64,000 nt of DNA from Variovorax sp. Root411 (GTDB taxonomy: Bacteria; Pseudomonadota; Gammaproteobacteria; Burkholderiales; Burkholderiaceae_C): NCBI RefSeq assembly GCF_001425205.1, contig NZ_LMDW01000019.1, forward strand, positions 246,559 through 310,558, read 5' to 3'. Within the stretch, counting starts at the first letter, position 1, and every line of letters begins with the position of its first letter. The notes beneath the pieces were generated by a model, which was not told where the DNA came from, did no database searches, and saw nothing but the letters and a program-made list of their open reading frames with translations. Positions 1 to 8,651 of the stretch are shown piece after piece. Made by a program: the position numbers and the translations under genes.

Positions 1-644
1 TGGCTGACCAGCGCGTTGCCGATGACGCTGCCGCGGCCCATCACGAGGTTGAACACGCCGGCCGGGATGCCCGAACGGCTGATGATTTCGGCCAGCGCCC
101 AGGCGCAGCCGGGCACGAGGTCGGCGGGCTTCAGGACCACACAGTTGCCGAAAGCGAGCGCGGGCGCGATCTTCCATGCGGGAATGGCGATGGGAAAGTT
201 CCACGGCGTGATGAGGCCGACCACGCCGACCGGCTCGCGCGTGATTTCCACGCCGATGTTGGGCCGCACCGAAGGCAGCAACTCGCCCGACAGGCGCAGG
301 CATTCGCCGGCGAAGAACTTGAAAATCTGGCCCGCGCGGGTGGCTTCGCCGATGCCTTCGGCTTTCGTCTTGCCTTCTTCGCGCGCCAGCAGCGTGCCGA
401 GTTCTTCCTTGCGCGCGAGGATCTCGGTGCCGATCTTGTCGAGCGCATCGGAGCGCGCCTGGATGCTGCCCGTGGCCCAGGCCGGGAAGGCGGCGGTGGC
501 GGCAGCGACGGCGGCTTCGACGTGCGATGCGTCGCCCTGGGTGTACTGGCCCAGCACGTCGGACAGGTTGCTGGGGTTGAGGTTGGGGCTGTAGCTTGCG
601 CCGGCACGCCATTCGCCGCCGATCAGGTTGTCGAAGTTTTGCAT
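1..644 (-). CDS. Aldehyde dehydrogenase, 3' end beyond window (probable 2-oxoglutarate semialdehyde dehydrogenase)
   Basis: The N-terminal 214 residues of an NAD(P)-dependent aldehyde dehydrogenase are visible. The ATG is at 644 and the protein starts MQNFDNLIGGEW. The cofactor-binding motifs TPWNFP (residues 146-151) and KPA (172-174) are typical of the family. The catalytic Glu and Cys lie outside the window. It is the last visible gene of a minus-strand operon with gudD and kdgD. Context therefore suggests it oxidises 2-oxoglutarate semialdehyde (2,5-dioxopentanoate) to 2-oxoglutarate, the final step of aldarate breakdown. Family assignment is secure; the substrate is inferred from neighbours. 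Confidence 0.9.
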   Translation of the reverse strand, partial: MQNFDNLIGGEWRAGASYSPNLNPSNLSDVLGQYTQGDASHVEAAVAAATAAFPAWATGSIQARSDALDKIGTEILARKEELGTLLAREEGKTKAEGIGEATRAGQIFKFFAGECLRLSGELLPSVRPNIGVEITREPVGVVGLITPWNFPIAIPAWKIAPALAFGNCVVLKPADLVPGCAWALAEIISRSGIPAGVFNLVMGRGSVIGNALVS

Positions 645-729
645 GAGGGGTTCCTTGCTGCTCGATGGAAAGAAAGAAGCCGGAGCACTGGGTGTCCGGC
701 TGCGGAAATGGAAACGGGAGACTAAACCT

Positions 730-2085
730 TCAACGGACCATGCAAGGTTTTTTGTTGTCGAAAGTCCATCCCGGAATCAAGTATTGCATCGCCTGCGCGT
801 CGTTGCGCGCGCCCAGGCCGTGCTTCAGGTAAAGCTGGTGTGCCTTCTCGACCGCGTCCATGTCGAGCTCCACGCCCAGGCCGCCACGCGTGGGGACCTT
901 CACGAAGCCGCCCTCGATCCGCAGCGGCTCTTTCGTCAGGTGCTGGCCGTCCTGCCAGATCCAGTGCGTGTCGATCGCAGTGACCTTGCCCGGCGCCGCG
1001 GCCGCGACGTGCGTGAACATGGCGAGCGACACGTCGAAGTGGTTGTTCGAATGCGAGCCCCAGGTCAGGCCCCAGGCCTGGCACAGCTGCGCCACGCGCA
1101 CCGAGCCCTGCAGGGTCCAGAAGTGCGGATCGGCCAGCGGGATGTCGACCGACTGCAGCGAGAGGCTGTGCACCATCTCGCGCCAGTCGGTGGCCACCAT
1201 GTTGGTGGCGGTCGGCAGGCCAGTGGCGCGGCGGAATTCGGCCATCACCTCGCGTCCGGAAAACACGCCTTCGGCGCCGCACGGGTCTTCGGCATAGGCC
1301 ATCACGCCGTGCAGGTCGCGGCACAGGCGAATCGCGTCCTGCAGCAGCCAGCCGCCGTTCGGGTCGAGCGTGACGCGCGCCTGCGGGAATCGCTCGTGCA
1401 GCGCGCGGATCGCCTCGACTTCTTCCTCGCCGCGCAGCACGCCGCCCTTGAGCTTGAAGTCGGTGAAGCCGTAGCGCGCGTGCGTGGCCTCGGCGAGGCG
1501 CACGATGGCCTCGGGCGTCATGGCTTCTTCGTGGCGCAGGCGGAACCAATCGTTGTCGGCGCCGGGATCGGTCTCGTACGGCAGGTCGGTCTTCTTGCGA
1601 TCGCCTACGTAGAAGAGGTAGCCGAGCATCTGCACCGCGTCTCGCTGCTGGCCTTCGCCGAGCAGGGCCGCCACGGGCACTTCGAGATGCTGGCCGAGCA
1701 GGTCGAGCAACGCCGCCTCGACCGCCGTCACTGCATGGATGGTCACACGCAGGTCGAAGGTCTGCAGGCCGCGGCCGCCGCTGTCGCGGTTGGCGAAGGC
1801 GCTGCGCATGCTGTTGAGCACGGCGTTGTGGCGGCCGATGGGCTGGCCCACGATGAGGCCGCGCGCGTCTTCGAGCGTCTGGCGGATCTTCTCGCCGCCC
1901 GGCACTTCGCCGACACCGGTGTGGCCGGCGCTGTCGGTCAGGATCAGCAGGTTGCGCGTGAAGAACGGACCGTGCGCGCCGCTGAGGTTCATCAGCATGC
2001 TGTCGTGGCCCGCGACGGGAACCACGCGCATGCCAGTGACGACGGGGGCACCGGTGACGGGAGAGGTGGAATCTGAAGATGTCAT
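730..2085 (-). CDS. gudD: Glucarate dehydratase
   Basis: A 451-residue enolase-superfamily enzyme that dehydrates D-glucarate (and L-idarate) to 5-dehydro-4-deoxyglucarate in the cytoplasm. Expected active-site residues are all visible: the KxK base pair at K211/K213 (FKLKGG), metal ligands D241 (DPNGG), E266 and N295 (TNM), and H345 (GSHSNNH). Length matches the E. coli enzyme of about 446 residues. It starts 22 bp after the lipoprotein gene and is followed by the aldehyde dehydrogenase, in the operon led by the Bug protein. KdgD, which uses its product, is two genes upstream. Confidence 0.96.
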   Translation of the reverse strand: MTSSDSTSPVTGAPVVTGMRVVPVAGHDSMLMNLSGAHGPFFTRNLLILTDSAGHTGVGEVPGGEKIRQTLEDARGLIVGQPIGRHNAVLNSMRSAFANRDSGGRGLQTFDLRVTIHAVTAVEAALLDLLGQHLEVPVAALLGEGQQRDAVQMLGYLFYVGDRKKTDLPYETDPGADNDWFRLRHEEAMTPEAIVRLAEATHARYGFTDFKLKGGVLRGEEEVEAIRALHERFPQARVTLDPNGGWLLQDAIRLCRDLHGVMAYAEDPCGAEGVFSGREVMAEFRRATGLPTATNMVATDWREMVHSLSLQSVDIPLADPHFWTLQGSVRVAQLCQAWGLTWGSHSNNHFDVSLAMFTHVAAAAPGKVTAIDTHWIWQDGQHLTKEPLRIEGGFVKVPTRGGLGVELDMDAVEKAHQLYLKHGLGARNDAQAMQYLIPGWTFDNKKPCMVR

Positions 2086-2107
2086 TTCGAATCAATCCAA
2101 AACCGCA

Positions 2108-2557
2108 TCAGATCCTCACGGCCTGGCGGGCCAGCAGCTTCCAGTTGCCGCCCTGCTTCTGCCAGACGCCGAGGATCTTCAGCGCCACCTTGCCGGGCTT
2201 GCCCGAGTCGTTGGTTTCCGCAGCGAGCGAATGGCGCACGATGGCGGTGTTGCCGTCGACCACCTTGATGGTCTGGTCGGTGATCGTGATGGCCACGAAG
2301 TCCGACTTGCCGTCCACCAGGTCGCCGATGAAGCTGGCCTTGGTGTCGACCTTGCCGCTCGAGTGCCCATAGCTGAGGTCGTCGGCCACCAGCGCGCCGA
2401 GGGCGGCGGCGGTCGGATCGATCATCGCGATGCGCAGGCGCTCGGCGGCGGCGGTCACTTCGGGCGAGGCAGATGCCGCATTGCCCGCCGGCATCATCGA
2501 GCAGCCCGAGAACGCAGCCGCCGCGGCGGCGATCAGGAAGAGCTTCTTGAGGAACAT
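2108..2557 (-). CDS. Small lipoprotein with DUF4440/SnoaL-like (NTF2-fold) domain
   Basis: A 149-residue protein starting with a lipoprotein signal: MFLKK, a hydrophobic alanine stretch, and a lipobox ending FSGC with the lipidated Cys at residue 19. The mature part resembles DUF4440/NTF2-like domains, with an acidic first half and a C-terminal strand pattern around LGVWQKQGGNWKL. It lies inside the aldarate operon between kdgD and gudD. A periplasmic role, perhaps ligand binding or a small hydrolase-like activity, is possible but not shown by any catalytic motif. The fold call is from pattern resemblance. Confidence 0.75.
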   Translation of the reverse strand: MFLKKLFLIAAAAAAFSGCSMMPAGNAASASPEVTAAAERLRIAMIDPTAAALGALVADDLSYGHSSGKVDTKASFIGDLVDGKSDFVAITITDQTIKVVDGNTAIVRHSLAAETNDSGKPGKVALKILGVWQKQGGNWKLLARQAVRI

Positions 2558-2601
2558 TGCCTTGTCTCCGTGTTGTTGTTCGTGTTAGACAGCTTGCCGG
2601 C

Positions 2602-3513
2602 TTACTGGGGGCCGAGCGCGTCGATCAGCGCCTTGAGTTGCTCCATCTCGGCGGGCTTCAGGTCGGTGAGGGGTGCACGCACGGGGCCCGCGTCGTGGCC
2701 GACGATCTTGGCGCCCGCCTTCACGATGCTCACCGCATAGCCCGGCGTGCGGTTGCGCAGCTCGAGGTAGGGCATGAAGAAGTTCTTCAGCAGGCGGTGC
2801 TGCGTCGGCAGGTCGTCGGCGGCCACGGCCTTGTAGAAGTCCATGGCGGTCTTCGGAATGAAGTTGAAGACGGCGGACGAATACACCGGCGTGCCCATGG
2901 CCTTGTAGGCAGCGGCATAGACCTCGGCCGTGGGCAGGCCGCCCAGGTAGGCGAAGCGGTCGCCCATCTTCTGGTAGATGGCGACCATGGCCTCGATGTC
3001 GCCGATGCCGTCCTTGAAGCCCACGAGGTTGGGGTTGCGCTCGGCCAGGCCGGCAAGCGTGTCGGGCTTGAGGCGGCTCGACGCGCGGTTGTAGACGATC
3101 ACGCCGAACTTCACGCTCTTGCACACGGCCTCGACGTGCGCGGCCAGGCCTTCCTGGCCGGCTTCGGTGAGGTAGTGCGGCAGCAGCAGGATGCCGTGCG
3201 CGCCGGCCTTCTCTGCCGCTTGAGCGCACTGGATGGCGAAGCGCGTGGGGCCGCCGGCGCCCGCAATGATCGGCACCACGCCGCGGCAGGTGTCTACCGC
3301 GGTCTGGATGATGCCGGGGTACTCCTCGCCGGTCAGCGAGAAGAACTCGCCCGTGCCGCCGGCCGCGAACAGAGCGCTCGCGCCGTAGGGAGCGAGCCAT
3401 TCGAGACGCTCGACATAGCCCTTCTTGTTGAAGTCGCCGTTGCTGTCGAAGTCGGTCAGCGGAAACGAGAGCAGGCCGGAGCCCATGATGGTCTTGAGTT
3501 CTTGCGGGTTCAT
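2602..3513 (-). CDS. kdgD: 5-dehydro-4-deoxyglucarate dehydratase
   Basis: A 303-residue DapA/NAL-superfamily TIM barrel. It converts 5-dehydro-4-deoxy-D-glucarate to 2-oxoglutarate semialdehyde with loss of water and CO2. The Schiff-base lysine is K167 (GFKDG) and the general-base tyrosine is Y141 (IVYNR). The substrate-carboxylate motif GGTGEF is at residues 52-57. These features and the length fit KdgD rather than dihydrodipicolinate synthase. It takes the product of both gudD (same operon) and garD (opposite strand) and feeds the aldehyde dehydrogenase. Confidence 0.95.
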   Translation of the reverse strand: MNPQELKTIMGSGLLSFPLTDFDSNGDFNKKGYVERLEWLAPYGASALFAAGGTGEFFSLTGEEYPGIIQTAVDTCRGVVPIIAGAGGPTRFAIQCAQAAEKAGAHGILLLPHYLTEAGQEGLAAHVEAVCKSVKFGVIVYNRASSRLKPDTLAGLAERNPNLVGFKDGIGDIEAMVAIYQKMGDRFAYLGGLPTAEVYAAAYKAMGTPVYSSAVFNFIPKTAMDFYKAVAADDLPTQHRLLKNFFMPYLELRNRTPGYAVSIVKAGAKIVGHDAGPVRAPLTDLKPAEMEQLKALIDALGPQ

Positions 3514-3567
3514 CGGGAAGAGTCCAGTGAAGATTTGGGGGGAAAGAAAAAGATGTGCGGCAGCCGG

Positions 3568-4557
3568 TCAGTCGAGCCTGACGTTGGCTTCCTTGATGAC
3601 CTGCGCCCAGCGCGCGCGCTCCTTGGCGAAGAACTGGTCCTGCTCGGCCACGGTCATGGTCACGACTTCCGCGCCCTGCCCCGCGAGGCGTGCGCGGATG
3701 TCCGGCGTACGGATGATGCGCACCAGTTCCTTGTTGAGCCGGGCGATCACCGCGTCGGGCACGCCGCGCGCCGCGACCACGCCCTGCCAGGTGCCCGACT
3801 CGTAGCCGGGGGCGCCCTGTTCCGCGATGGTCGGCACGTTGCCGATCAGTGGCATGCGCGTGGACTTGGACACGGCAATCAGCTTGAGCTTGCCGGACTG
3901 CACGTGCGGGTAGGTGGCGAGCATGCCGTTCATCAGCACCTGCGTCTGGCCCGACACGGTGTCGAGCACGGCCTGCACGCCGCCCTTGTAGGGCACGTAT
4001 TCCCACTTGGCGCCGACCCTGCGCTGCAGCTCGATGCCGGCGAGGTGCGCCGTGCTGCCGCTGGCGGTCACGGCAAAGTTGAAGTCGCTTTTCTTCGAGA
4101 GCTCGACCAGTTCCTTCAGCGTGTTCGCCTGCACCGAGGGGTGCACCACCAGCAGGTGGGGCGAGTAGGCCAGCATGGAGACGCTGCGCAAATCCTTCGA
4201 CGGATCGAACGGCAGCTTGGGGTACAGCGACGGGCTGATGGCCAGCGCGCCGAGGTCGCACAGCATCAGCGTGTAGCCGTCGGCCGGCGCCTTGGCCAGC
4301 AGGTCGGCGCCGAGATTGCCGTTGGCGCCGGCCTTGTTGTCGATGATGACCGACTGGCCCAGAGCCTCCGACAGCGGCTGGCTGATGGAGCGCGCAATGA
4401 TGTCGGACGAGCCGCCCGGCGGGTACGGGACGATGATGCGGATCGGTTTCGAGGGCCAGTTGCCGCCGCCGCCCTGCGCAATCGCGCTCAGGGGCAGGCT
4501 GGCAGCCAGCGTCGTGGCCAGGGCGGCGCCCAGCGCGCCGCGTCGGTTGATGGTCAT
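3568..4557 (-). CDS. Bug/TctC-family periplasmic substrate-binding protein (aldarate operon)
   Basis: A 329-residue protein with a twin-arginine-flavoured signal peptide (MTINRRGAL, hydrophobic core, cleavage near AIA-Q at residues 26-28). The Bug-family carboxylate-binding loop reads VPYPPGGSSD near residue 49. No tctA or tctB membrane genes are nearby, so it is an orphan receptor of the type common in Bordetella, Cupriavidus and Variovorax. As the first gene of the operon with kdgD and gudD, it probably binds an aldarate or uronate. It may sense substrate or deliver it to a transporter encoded elsewhere. Family certain, ligand inferred. Confidence 0.93.
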   Translation of the reverse strand: MTINRRGALGAALATTLAASLPLSAIAQGGGGNWPSKPIRIIVPYPPGGSSDIIARSISQPLSEALGQSVIIDNKAGANGNLGADLLAKAPADGYTLMLCDLGALAISPSLYPKLPFDPSKDLRSVSMLAYSPHLLVVHPSVQANTLKELVELSKKSDFNFAVTASGSTAHLAGIELQRRVGAKWEYVPYKGGVQAVLDTVSGQTQVLMNGMLATYPHVQSGKLKLIAVSKSTRMPLIGNVPTIAEQGAPGYESGTWQGVVAARGVPDAVIARLNKELVRIIRTPDIRARLAGQGAEVVTMTVAEQDQFFAKERARWAQVIKEANVRLD

Positions 4558-4612
4558 GTTGTTGCCTCCGGTTGTTCGATGATCGTCACGGCCTCGTCCG
4601 CGCGGCCGAATG

Positions 4613-4636
4613 AGTTATCAGTCATCGTACAACTAG
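4613..4636 (-). promoter_or_regulatory. Operator copy 1 upstream of the Bug-kdgD-gudD operon
   Basis: Read on the minus strand this 24-bp stretch matches the copy at 5567-5590 in 21 of 24 positions. Both contain CTAGTTGTACGA and end in GATAACT. The centre is a TTGT-N3-ACAA-type dyad, the size expected for FadR-family GntR dimers. It sits about 56 bp upstream of the Bug start codon and just beyond the 3' end of the GntR gene. Assignment to that regulator is inference. Confidence 0.7.
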
Positions 4637-4671
4637 AAAAACAACTTGTCCAGTCTGGCCGACAAGAAAAT

Positions 4672-5544
4672 TCAGCTGGAGGGAATGTCGTCGGGCGACG
4701 GCGCGGCCGTGCCTGCAGCCGCATCGGCCTTCGCCTTCTGCTGCTGCGCGGCTTCCTGCGCCAGGCGCAGCCGCTCGCGGCTGTTGGTCAGGTGGATGCG
4801 CATGGCCGCGCGCGCCGACTCGGGGTCGCGCCGCGCGATGGCCGCATAGATTTCTTCGTGCTCGCGGTTGACCCGGTTCAGGTAGGGTGCGCCACCTTCG
4901 TGCGTACGGATGGCGCTGATGCGCGTACGCGGAATGAGCGTGGTGCCCAGGTGCCGCATGATGTCCGCGAAATAGGGGTTGCCGGTCGACTCGGCGATCT
5001 GCAGGTGGAAGCGGAAGTCCGGCCCCACGGTGTCGCCCGCCACGACCACGTTGCGCTCGAAGTCGTCGAGCGCCTGGCGCATGGCGATCAGTTGCTCGTC
5101 GGTGCGGCGGCTCGCGGCGAGGCCGGCTGATTCGGTTTCCAGGCTGATGCGCAGCTCCAGCACGGCCAGCACGTCCACCGACGCGGCGATCTCGCCGGGA
5201 TCGAGGCGAAACACCCCGCCCGCCCGCGGTTGGAGCACGAAGGTGCCCACGCCGTGCAGCGTCTCGACCAGCCCGCCGGCCTGCAGCTTCGACAGCGCCT
5301 CGCGCACGACGGTGCGGCTCACGCCATAGGCCTGCATGATGGCCGACTCGGTGGGCAGCTTGTCGCCCGGGCGCAGCGACTGGCTGCGGATTTTTTCGCC
5401 AAGGTCTTCCACCAGCCCATGCGCGAGGCCGCGTGCGCGCTGGCGCGGACGCCCCACGAAAGCGCCCCCCGCAGCCGAAGCGGCAGACGCCGTTTCCGCC
5501 GGCGCCTGTGATTCCAAGGGATTACCCGCAGTCGACTGAGCCAT
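4672..5544 (-). CDS. GntR-family (FadR subfamily, FCD domain) transcriptional regulator
   Basis: About 290 residues. The N-terminal part is a GntR winged helix (GLVEDLGEKIRSQSLRPGDKL, then a TVVREALSKLQAGG recognition region). The C-terminal FCD ligand-binding domain has the expected Asp, Arg and His metal-site residues in an all-helical region. Start choice: ATG at 5544 is listed, but a GTG at 5550 has a GGAG 9 nt upstream and is equally plausible. It lies between two nearly identical operators and divergent from udh. It is therefore likely an aldarate- or uronate-responsive repressor of both transcription units and of itself. Confidence 0.9.
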   Translation of the reverse strand: MAQSTAGNPLESQAPAETASAASAAGGAFVGRPRQRARGLAHGLVEDLGEKIRSQSLRPGDKLPTESAIMQAYGVSRTVVREALSKLQAGGLVETLHGVGTFVLQPRAGGVFRLDPGEIAASVDVLAVLELRISLETESAGLAASRRTDEQLIAMRQALDDFERNVVVAGDTVGPDFRFHLQIAESTGNPYFADIMRHLGTTLIPRTRISAIRTHEGGAPYLNRVNREHEEIYAAIARRDPESARAAMRIHLTNSRERLRLAQEAAQQQKAKADAAAGTAAPSPDDIPSS

Positions 5545-5566
5545 GGCCACGATGATAATCTCCAAA

Positions 5567-5590
5567 CTAGTTGTACGACAACAGATAACT
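5567..5590 (+). promoter_or_regulatory. Operator copy 2 between the GntR gene and udh
   Basis: A 24-bp site starting CTAGTTGTACGACAAC and ending GATAACT. It contains the imperfect palindrome TTGTACGACAA and nearly duplicates the site at 4613-4636. It overlaps the region immediately upstream of the GntR start, where autoregulation would act. It is also about 180 bp upstream of divergent udh. Confidence 0.7.
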
Positions 5591-5767
5591 TATCACGCAC
5601 TTCCTGGCGCCGCTGGCGATTTCGCCTGCGGCTTTCGGTTTCCACGGCACCGACATGCAGCGCCCTTCAGCCTTTGCTCCGTCGGCATCGTACCGGCCGC
5701 TTTCAGAAAAGCACCGTGACGGCGGGCCCTCGGAAACCATGACTCCTGTACGCATGGACGCGCAAAG

Positions 5768-6583
5768 ATGACAGACAAGAAGATGAACCGCCTCCTCCTG
5801 ACCGGCGCGGCCGGCGGACTCGGCAAGGTGCTGCGCGAGCGGCTCAAACCCTTTGCCGGCGTGCTGCGCCTGTCGGACATCGCTTCGCTTTCGCCGGCCG
5901 CGGATGCGGGAGAGGAAGTCGTGCCCTGCGATCTCTCGGACAAGGCGGCAGTGCACGCGCTGGTCGCAGGCTGCGATGCCATCGTCCACCTGGGCGGCGT
6001 GTCGGTCGAGCGTTCGTTCGAGGAAATCCTCGAAGCCAACATCAAGGGCGTGTTCCACATCTACGAAGCCGCGCGCCGCCACAGCGTGAAGCGGGTGGTG
6101 TTCGCGAGCTCGAACCACGTGATCGGCTTCTACAAGCAGAGCGAACACATCGACGCGCACGCCGTGCGCCGGCCCGACGGCTACTACGGCCTGTCGAAGT
6201 CCTTCGGCGAGGACATGGCGCAGTTCTACTTCGACCGCTGGGGCATCGAGACCGTGAGCATCCGCATCGGCTCGTCGTTCCCCGAACCGGCCAACCGCCG
6301 GATGATGAGCACCTGGCTCAGCTACCGCGACCTCACGACGCTGATCGAGAAATCGCTGTTCACGCCGGACGTGAAGCACACGGTGGTCTACGGCATGTCG
6401 GACAACCGCGACATCTGGTGGGACAACAGCGCGGCCGCGCACCTGGGCTTCGTGCCACAGGACAGCTCCGAGGTGTTCCGCGACAAGGTCGAGGCACAAC
6501 CACCTGTCGCGCCGACCGACCCGAACGCCATCTACCAGGGCGGCGCCTTCACCGCGCAAGGCCCCTTCGGCGATGCAAGCTGA
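5768..6583 (+). CDS. udh: Uronate dehydrogenase (NAD-dependent)
   Basis: A 271-residue short-chain dehydrogenase of the extended SDR/epimerase type. It oxidises D-galacturonate or D-glucuronate to the corresponding aldaro-1,5-lactone with NAD. The nucleotide-binding motif GAAGGLG is at residues 13-19 and the catalytic YxxxK at Y140/K144 (YYGLSK). The ASSNHVIGFY region around residue 114 is characteristic of Udh. Length matches characterised Udh enzymes of about 265-275 residues. It is the first gene of the plus-strand set, followed with overlap by a lactonase suited to its product. Confidence 0.95.
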   Translation: MTDKKMNRLLLTGAAGGLGKVLRERLKPFAGVLRLSDIASLSPAADAGEEVVPCDLSDKAAVHALVAGCDAIVHLGGVSVERSFEEILEANIKGVFHIYEAARRHSVKRVVFASSNHVIGFYKQSEHIDAHAVRRPDGYYGLSKSFGEDMAQFYFDRWGIETVSIRIGSSFPEPANRRMMSTWLSYRDLTTLIEKSLFTPDVKHTVVYGMSDNRDIWWDNSAAAHLGFVPQDSSEVFRDKVEAQPPVAPTDPNAIYQGGAFTAQGPFGDAS

Positions 6584-7463
6584 ACTGGTTCTCGACGCGC
6601 GCAACGGCACCGGCGAAAGCCCGGTGTGGCATGCCGCGCAGCAGGCGCTGTACTGGGTCGACATTCCGGCGCGCATGCTGAATCGCTGGCACGCGAGCGA
6701 AGGCCATGCGCAATGGACGGCGAACGAAATGATCGCCTGCATCGCACCGCGCGCCGACGTGCCCGGCGAATGGCTCGCCGGCATGGAAAGCGGCCTGTTC
6801 TCGCTGAAGCCGCAGGCCGACGGCACGTTGCCTGCCAGCCCGCTCGCCCCCGTCGTGCACGCGGCACCGGCCATGCGCTTCAACGACGGCCGCTGCGACC
6901 GCCAGGGCCGCTTCTGGGCCGGCACGATGCTGCTCGACATGGCGGCCGGTGCGCGCGTCGGCCGCCTCTACAGCTACGGCAAGGGCAGCAACGACGCCGC
7001 TGCGCGCCTCGACGACCTCATCGTGCCCAACGGCCTGGCCTTCAGCCCGGACGGCCGCACGATGTACCTCTCCGATTCGCACCCCACGGTGCAGGCCGTC
7101 TGGGCCTTCGACTACGACACGGACACCGGCACGCCCACCAACCGCCGCCTGTTCATCGACATGAAGCCCCTGCCCGGTCGCCCCGACGGCGCCGCCATGG
7201 ACACCGACGGCTGCTACTGGATCTGCGGCAACGACGCCGGCCTGGTGCACCGCTTCACGCCCGATGGCCGGCTCGACCGCTCGCTCGAAGTACCGGTGAA
7301 GAAGCCCGCCATGTGCGCCTTCGGCGGCCCGGACCTCGACACCCTCTTCGTCACCTCCATCCGACCCGGCGGCATCGACCTGTCGGACCAGCCACTGGCC
7401 GGCGGCGTGTTCGCGCTGCGGCCCGGCGCACAAGGCCTCGCGGAGCCCGCTTTCGGCATCTGA
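6573..7463 (+). CDS. SMP-30/gluconolactonase-family lactonase (probable aldarolactonase)
   Basis: A 296-residue six-bladed beta-propeller hydrolase. Expected metal ligands of the SMP-30 family are visible: E15 (GESPVW), N104 with D105 (FNDGRCD), N153 (VPNGLAF) and an Asp in MDTDGCYW near residue 202. It overlaps udh by 11 bp, indicating translational coupling. The natural substrate is presumably the glucaro- or galactaro-lactone released by Udh, giving the linear aldarate for GudD or GarD. Family certain; substrate inferred from the overlap and pathway. Confidence 0.92.
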   Translation: MQAELVLDARNGTGESPVWHAAQQALYWVDIPARMLNRWHASEGHAQWTANEMIACIAPRADVPGEWLAGMESGLFSLKPQADGTLPASPLAPVVHAAPAMRFNDGRCDRQGRFWAGTMLLDMAAGARVGRLYSYGKGSNDAAARLDDLIVPNGLAFSPDGRTMYLSDSHPTVQAVWAFDYDTDTGTPTNRRLFIDMKPLPGRPDGAAMDTDGCYWICGNDAGLVHRFTPDGRLDRSLEVPVKKPAMCAFGGPDLDTLFVTSIRPGGIDLSDQPLAGGVFALRPGAQGLAEPAFGI

Positions 7464-7516
7464 CCCTGTTGTTCATCCACTGCGTTTTCTTTTCATCCAC
7501 CGAGGAGCTATTCAAA

Positions 7517-8509
7517 ATGAAATCACTACAAATGAAGAAGCTGGCAGGCTTGATCGCGATCGGCCTGATCGCACTCACGGCATCGAACGTCACGATGGCG
7601 CGAACCTTCCGTTCCGCCGAAGTGCACGCCAAGGACTTTCCCACCAACCAGGCGGTGAAGTTCATGGGCGATGAGTTGTCGAAGGCCACGGGCGGCAAGG
7701 ACAACATCAAGATCTTCGCCGACAGTTCGCTGGGCTCGGAGAAGGACACGGTCGAGCAGGTGAAGATCGGCGCGCTGGACATGGTGCGCGTGAGCAGCGC
7801 CTCGTTCCACGGCATCGTGCCGGAGTCGGTGATTCCGTCGCTGCCCTTCCTGTTCCGCGACATCGAGCACTTCCGCAAGGCCATGTACGGCCCGGCCGGC
7901 GACAAGGTGCTGGCCGCGTTCGAGAAGGCCGGCTTCATCGGCCTGTGCATGTACGAAAGCGGCGCGCGCTCGGTGTATGCCAAGAAGCCGATCAAGTCGG
8001 TGGCCGACATGAAGGGCCTGAAGATCCGCGTGCAGCCCTCCGACCTGATGGTGAGCCTGGTGAGCGCCACCGGCGCGTCGCCCACGCCGATGCCCATCGC
8101 CGAGGTCTACACCGGCCTGAAGACCGGCCTGGTGGACGCCGCCGAAAACAACTACCCCTCGTACGAAGAAGCCAAGCACTTCGAGGCCGCGCCGGTCTAC
8201 TCCGAGACCATGCACGTCATGACGCCCGAGGTGCTGGTGTTCTCCAAGAAGATCTGGGACACGCTCACGAAGGAAGAACAGGCCGCGATCCGCAAGGCCG
8301 CGAAAGACTCCGTGCCCTACTACGTGAAGCTGTGGGAGCCGCGCGAGAAGGATGCCAAGGCGGCCGTCATCAAGGGCGGCGCCAAGATCGTTCCGGCCGC
8401 GGACATCGACCGCAAGGGCTTCGTCGACGTCGAGAAGCCGGTGTGGGACAAGTTCGCGACCACGCCGGAGCAGAAGGCGCTGGTTCAAGAGATCGTCAAC
8501 ACCAAATGA
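7517..8509 (+). CDS. TRAP transporter substrate-binding protein (DctP family)
   Basis: A 330-residue DctP-family periplasmic receptor. The ATG at 7517 is chosen because GAGGAG lies 9 nt upstream and a signal peptide follows (MKSLQMKKLAGLIAIG, cleavage near MA-R). The conserved DctP region with the carboxylate-binding Arg is visible as GLKIRVQPSD. The genes for the two membrane subunits follow directly. Gene context points to hexuronates or aldarates as cargo. Confidence 0.95.
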   Translation: MKSLQMKKLAGLIAIGLIALTASNVTMARTFRSAEVHAKDFPTNQAVKFMGDELSKATGGKDNIKIFADSSLGSEKDTVEQVKIGALDMVRVSSASFHGIVPESVIPSLPFLFRDIEHFRKAMYGPAGDKVLAAFEKAGFIGLCMYESGARSVYAKKPIKSVADMKGLKIRVQPSDLMVSLVSATGASPTPMPIAEVYTGLKTGLVDAAENNYPSYEEAKHFEAAPVYSETMHVMTPEVLVFSKKIWDTLTKEEQAAIRKAAKDSVPYYVKLWEPREKDAKAAVIKGGAKIVPAADIDRKGFVDVEKPVWDKFATTPEQKALVQEIVNTK

Positions 8510-8522
8510 GGCCCGCGGCCTC

Positions 8523-8635
8523 GCTCCTTTCCCTTCCGGGGGACGGCTGGGGTGGGGGCACGACGGCCTCGGCCGCCAAATGGCGCTCGTTGGGCGCCGC
8601 CCCCATCCCAGCCTTCCCCCAAAGGGGGAAGGAGC
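8523..8635. repeat. Long imperfect hairpin between dctP- and dctQ-type genes
   Basis: Two arms pair: GCTCCTT (8523-8529) with AAGGAGC (8629-8635), and a 15-nt G-rich arm at 8545-8559 with 8599-8613 (one wobble). G/C-run hairpins of this sort are common intergenic repeats in Variovorax-like genomes. Placed inside the TRAP operon, it could stabilise the upstream mRNA or lower expression of the membrane genes relative to the binding protein. That role is inference. Confidence 0.7.
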
Positions 8636-8651
8636 AAGGCAGGAAATCCCT

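Noticed and set aside
2557..5130. 857-codon plus-strand frame opposite kdgD, the Bug gene and the regulator
   Set aside because: It covers three clear minus-strand genes and has shadow-type composition.
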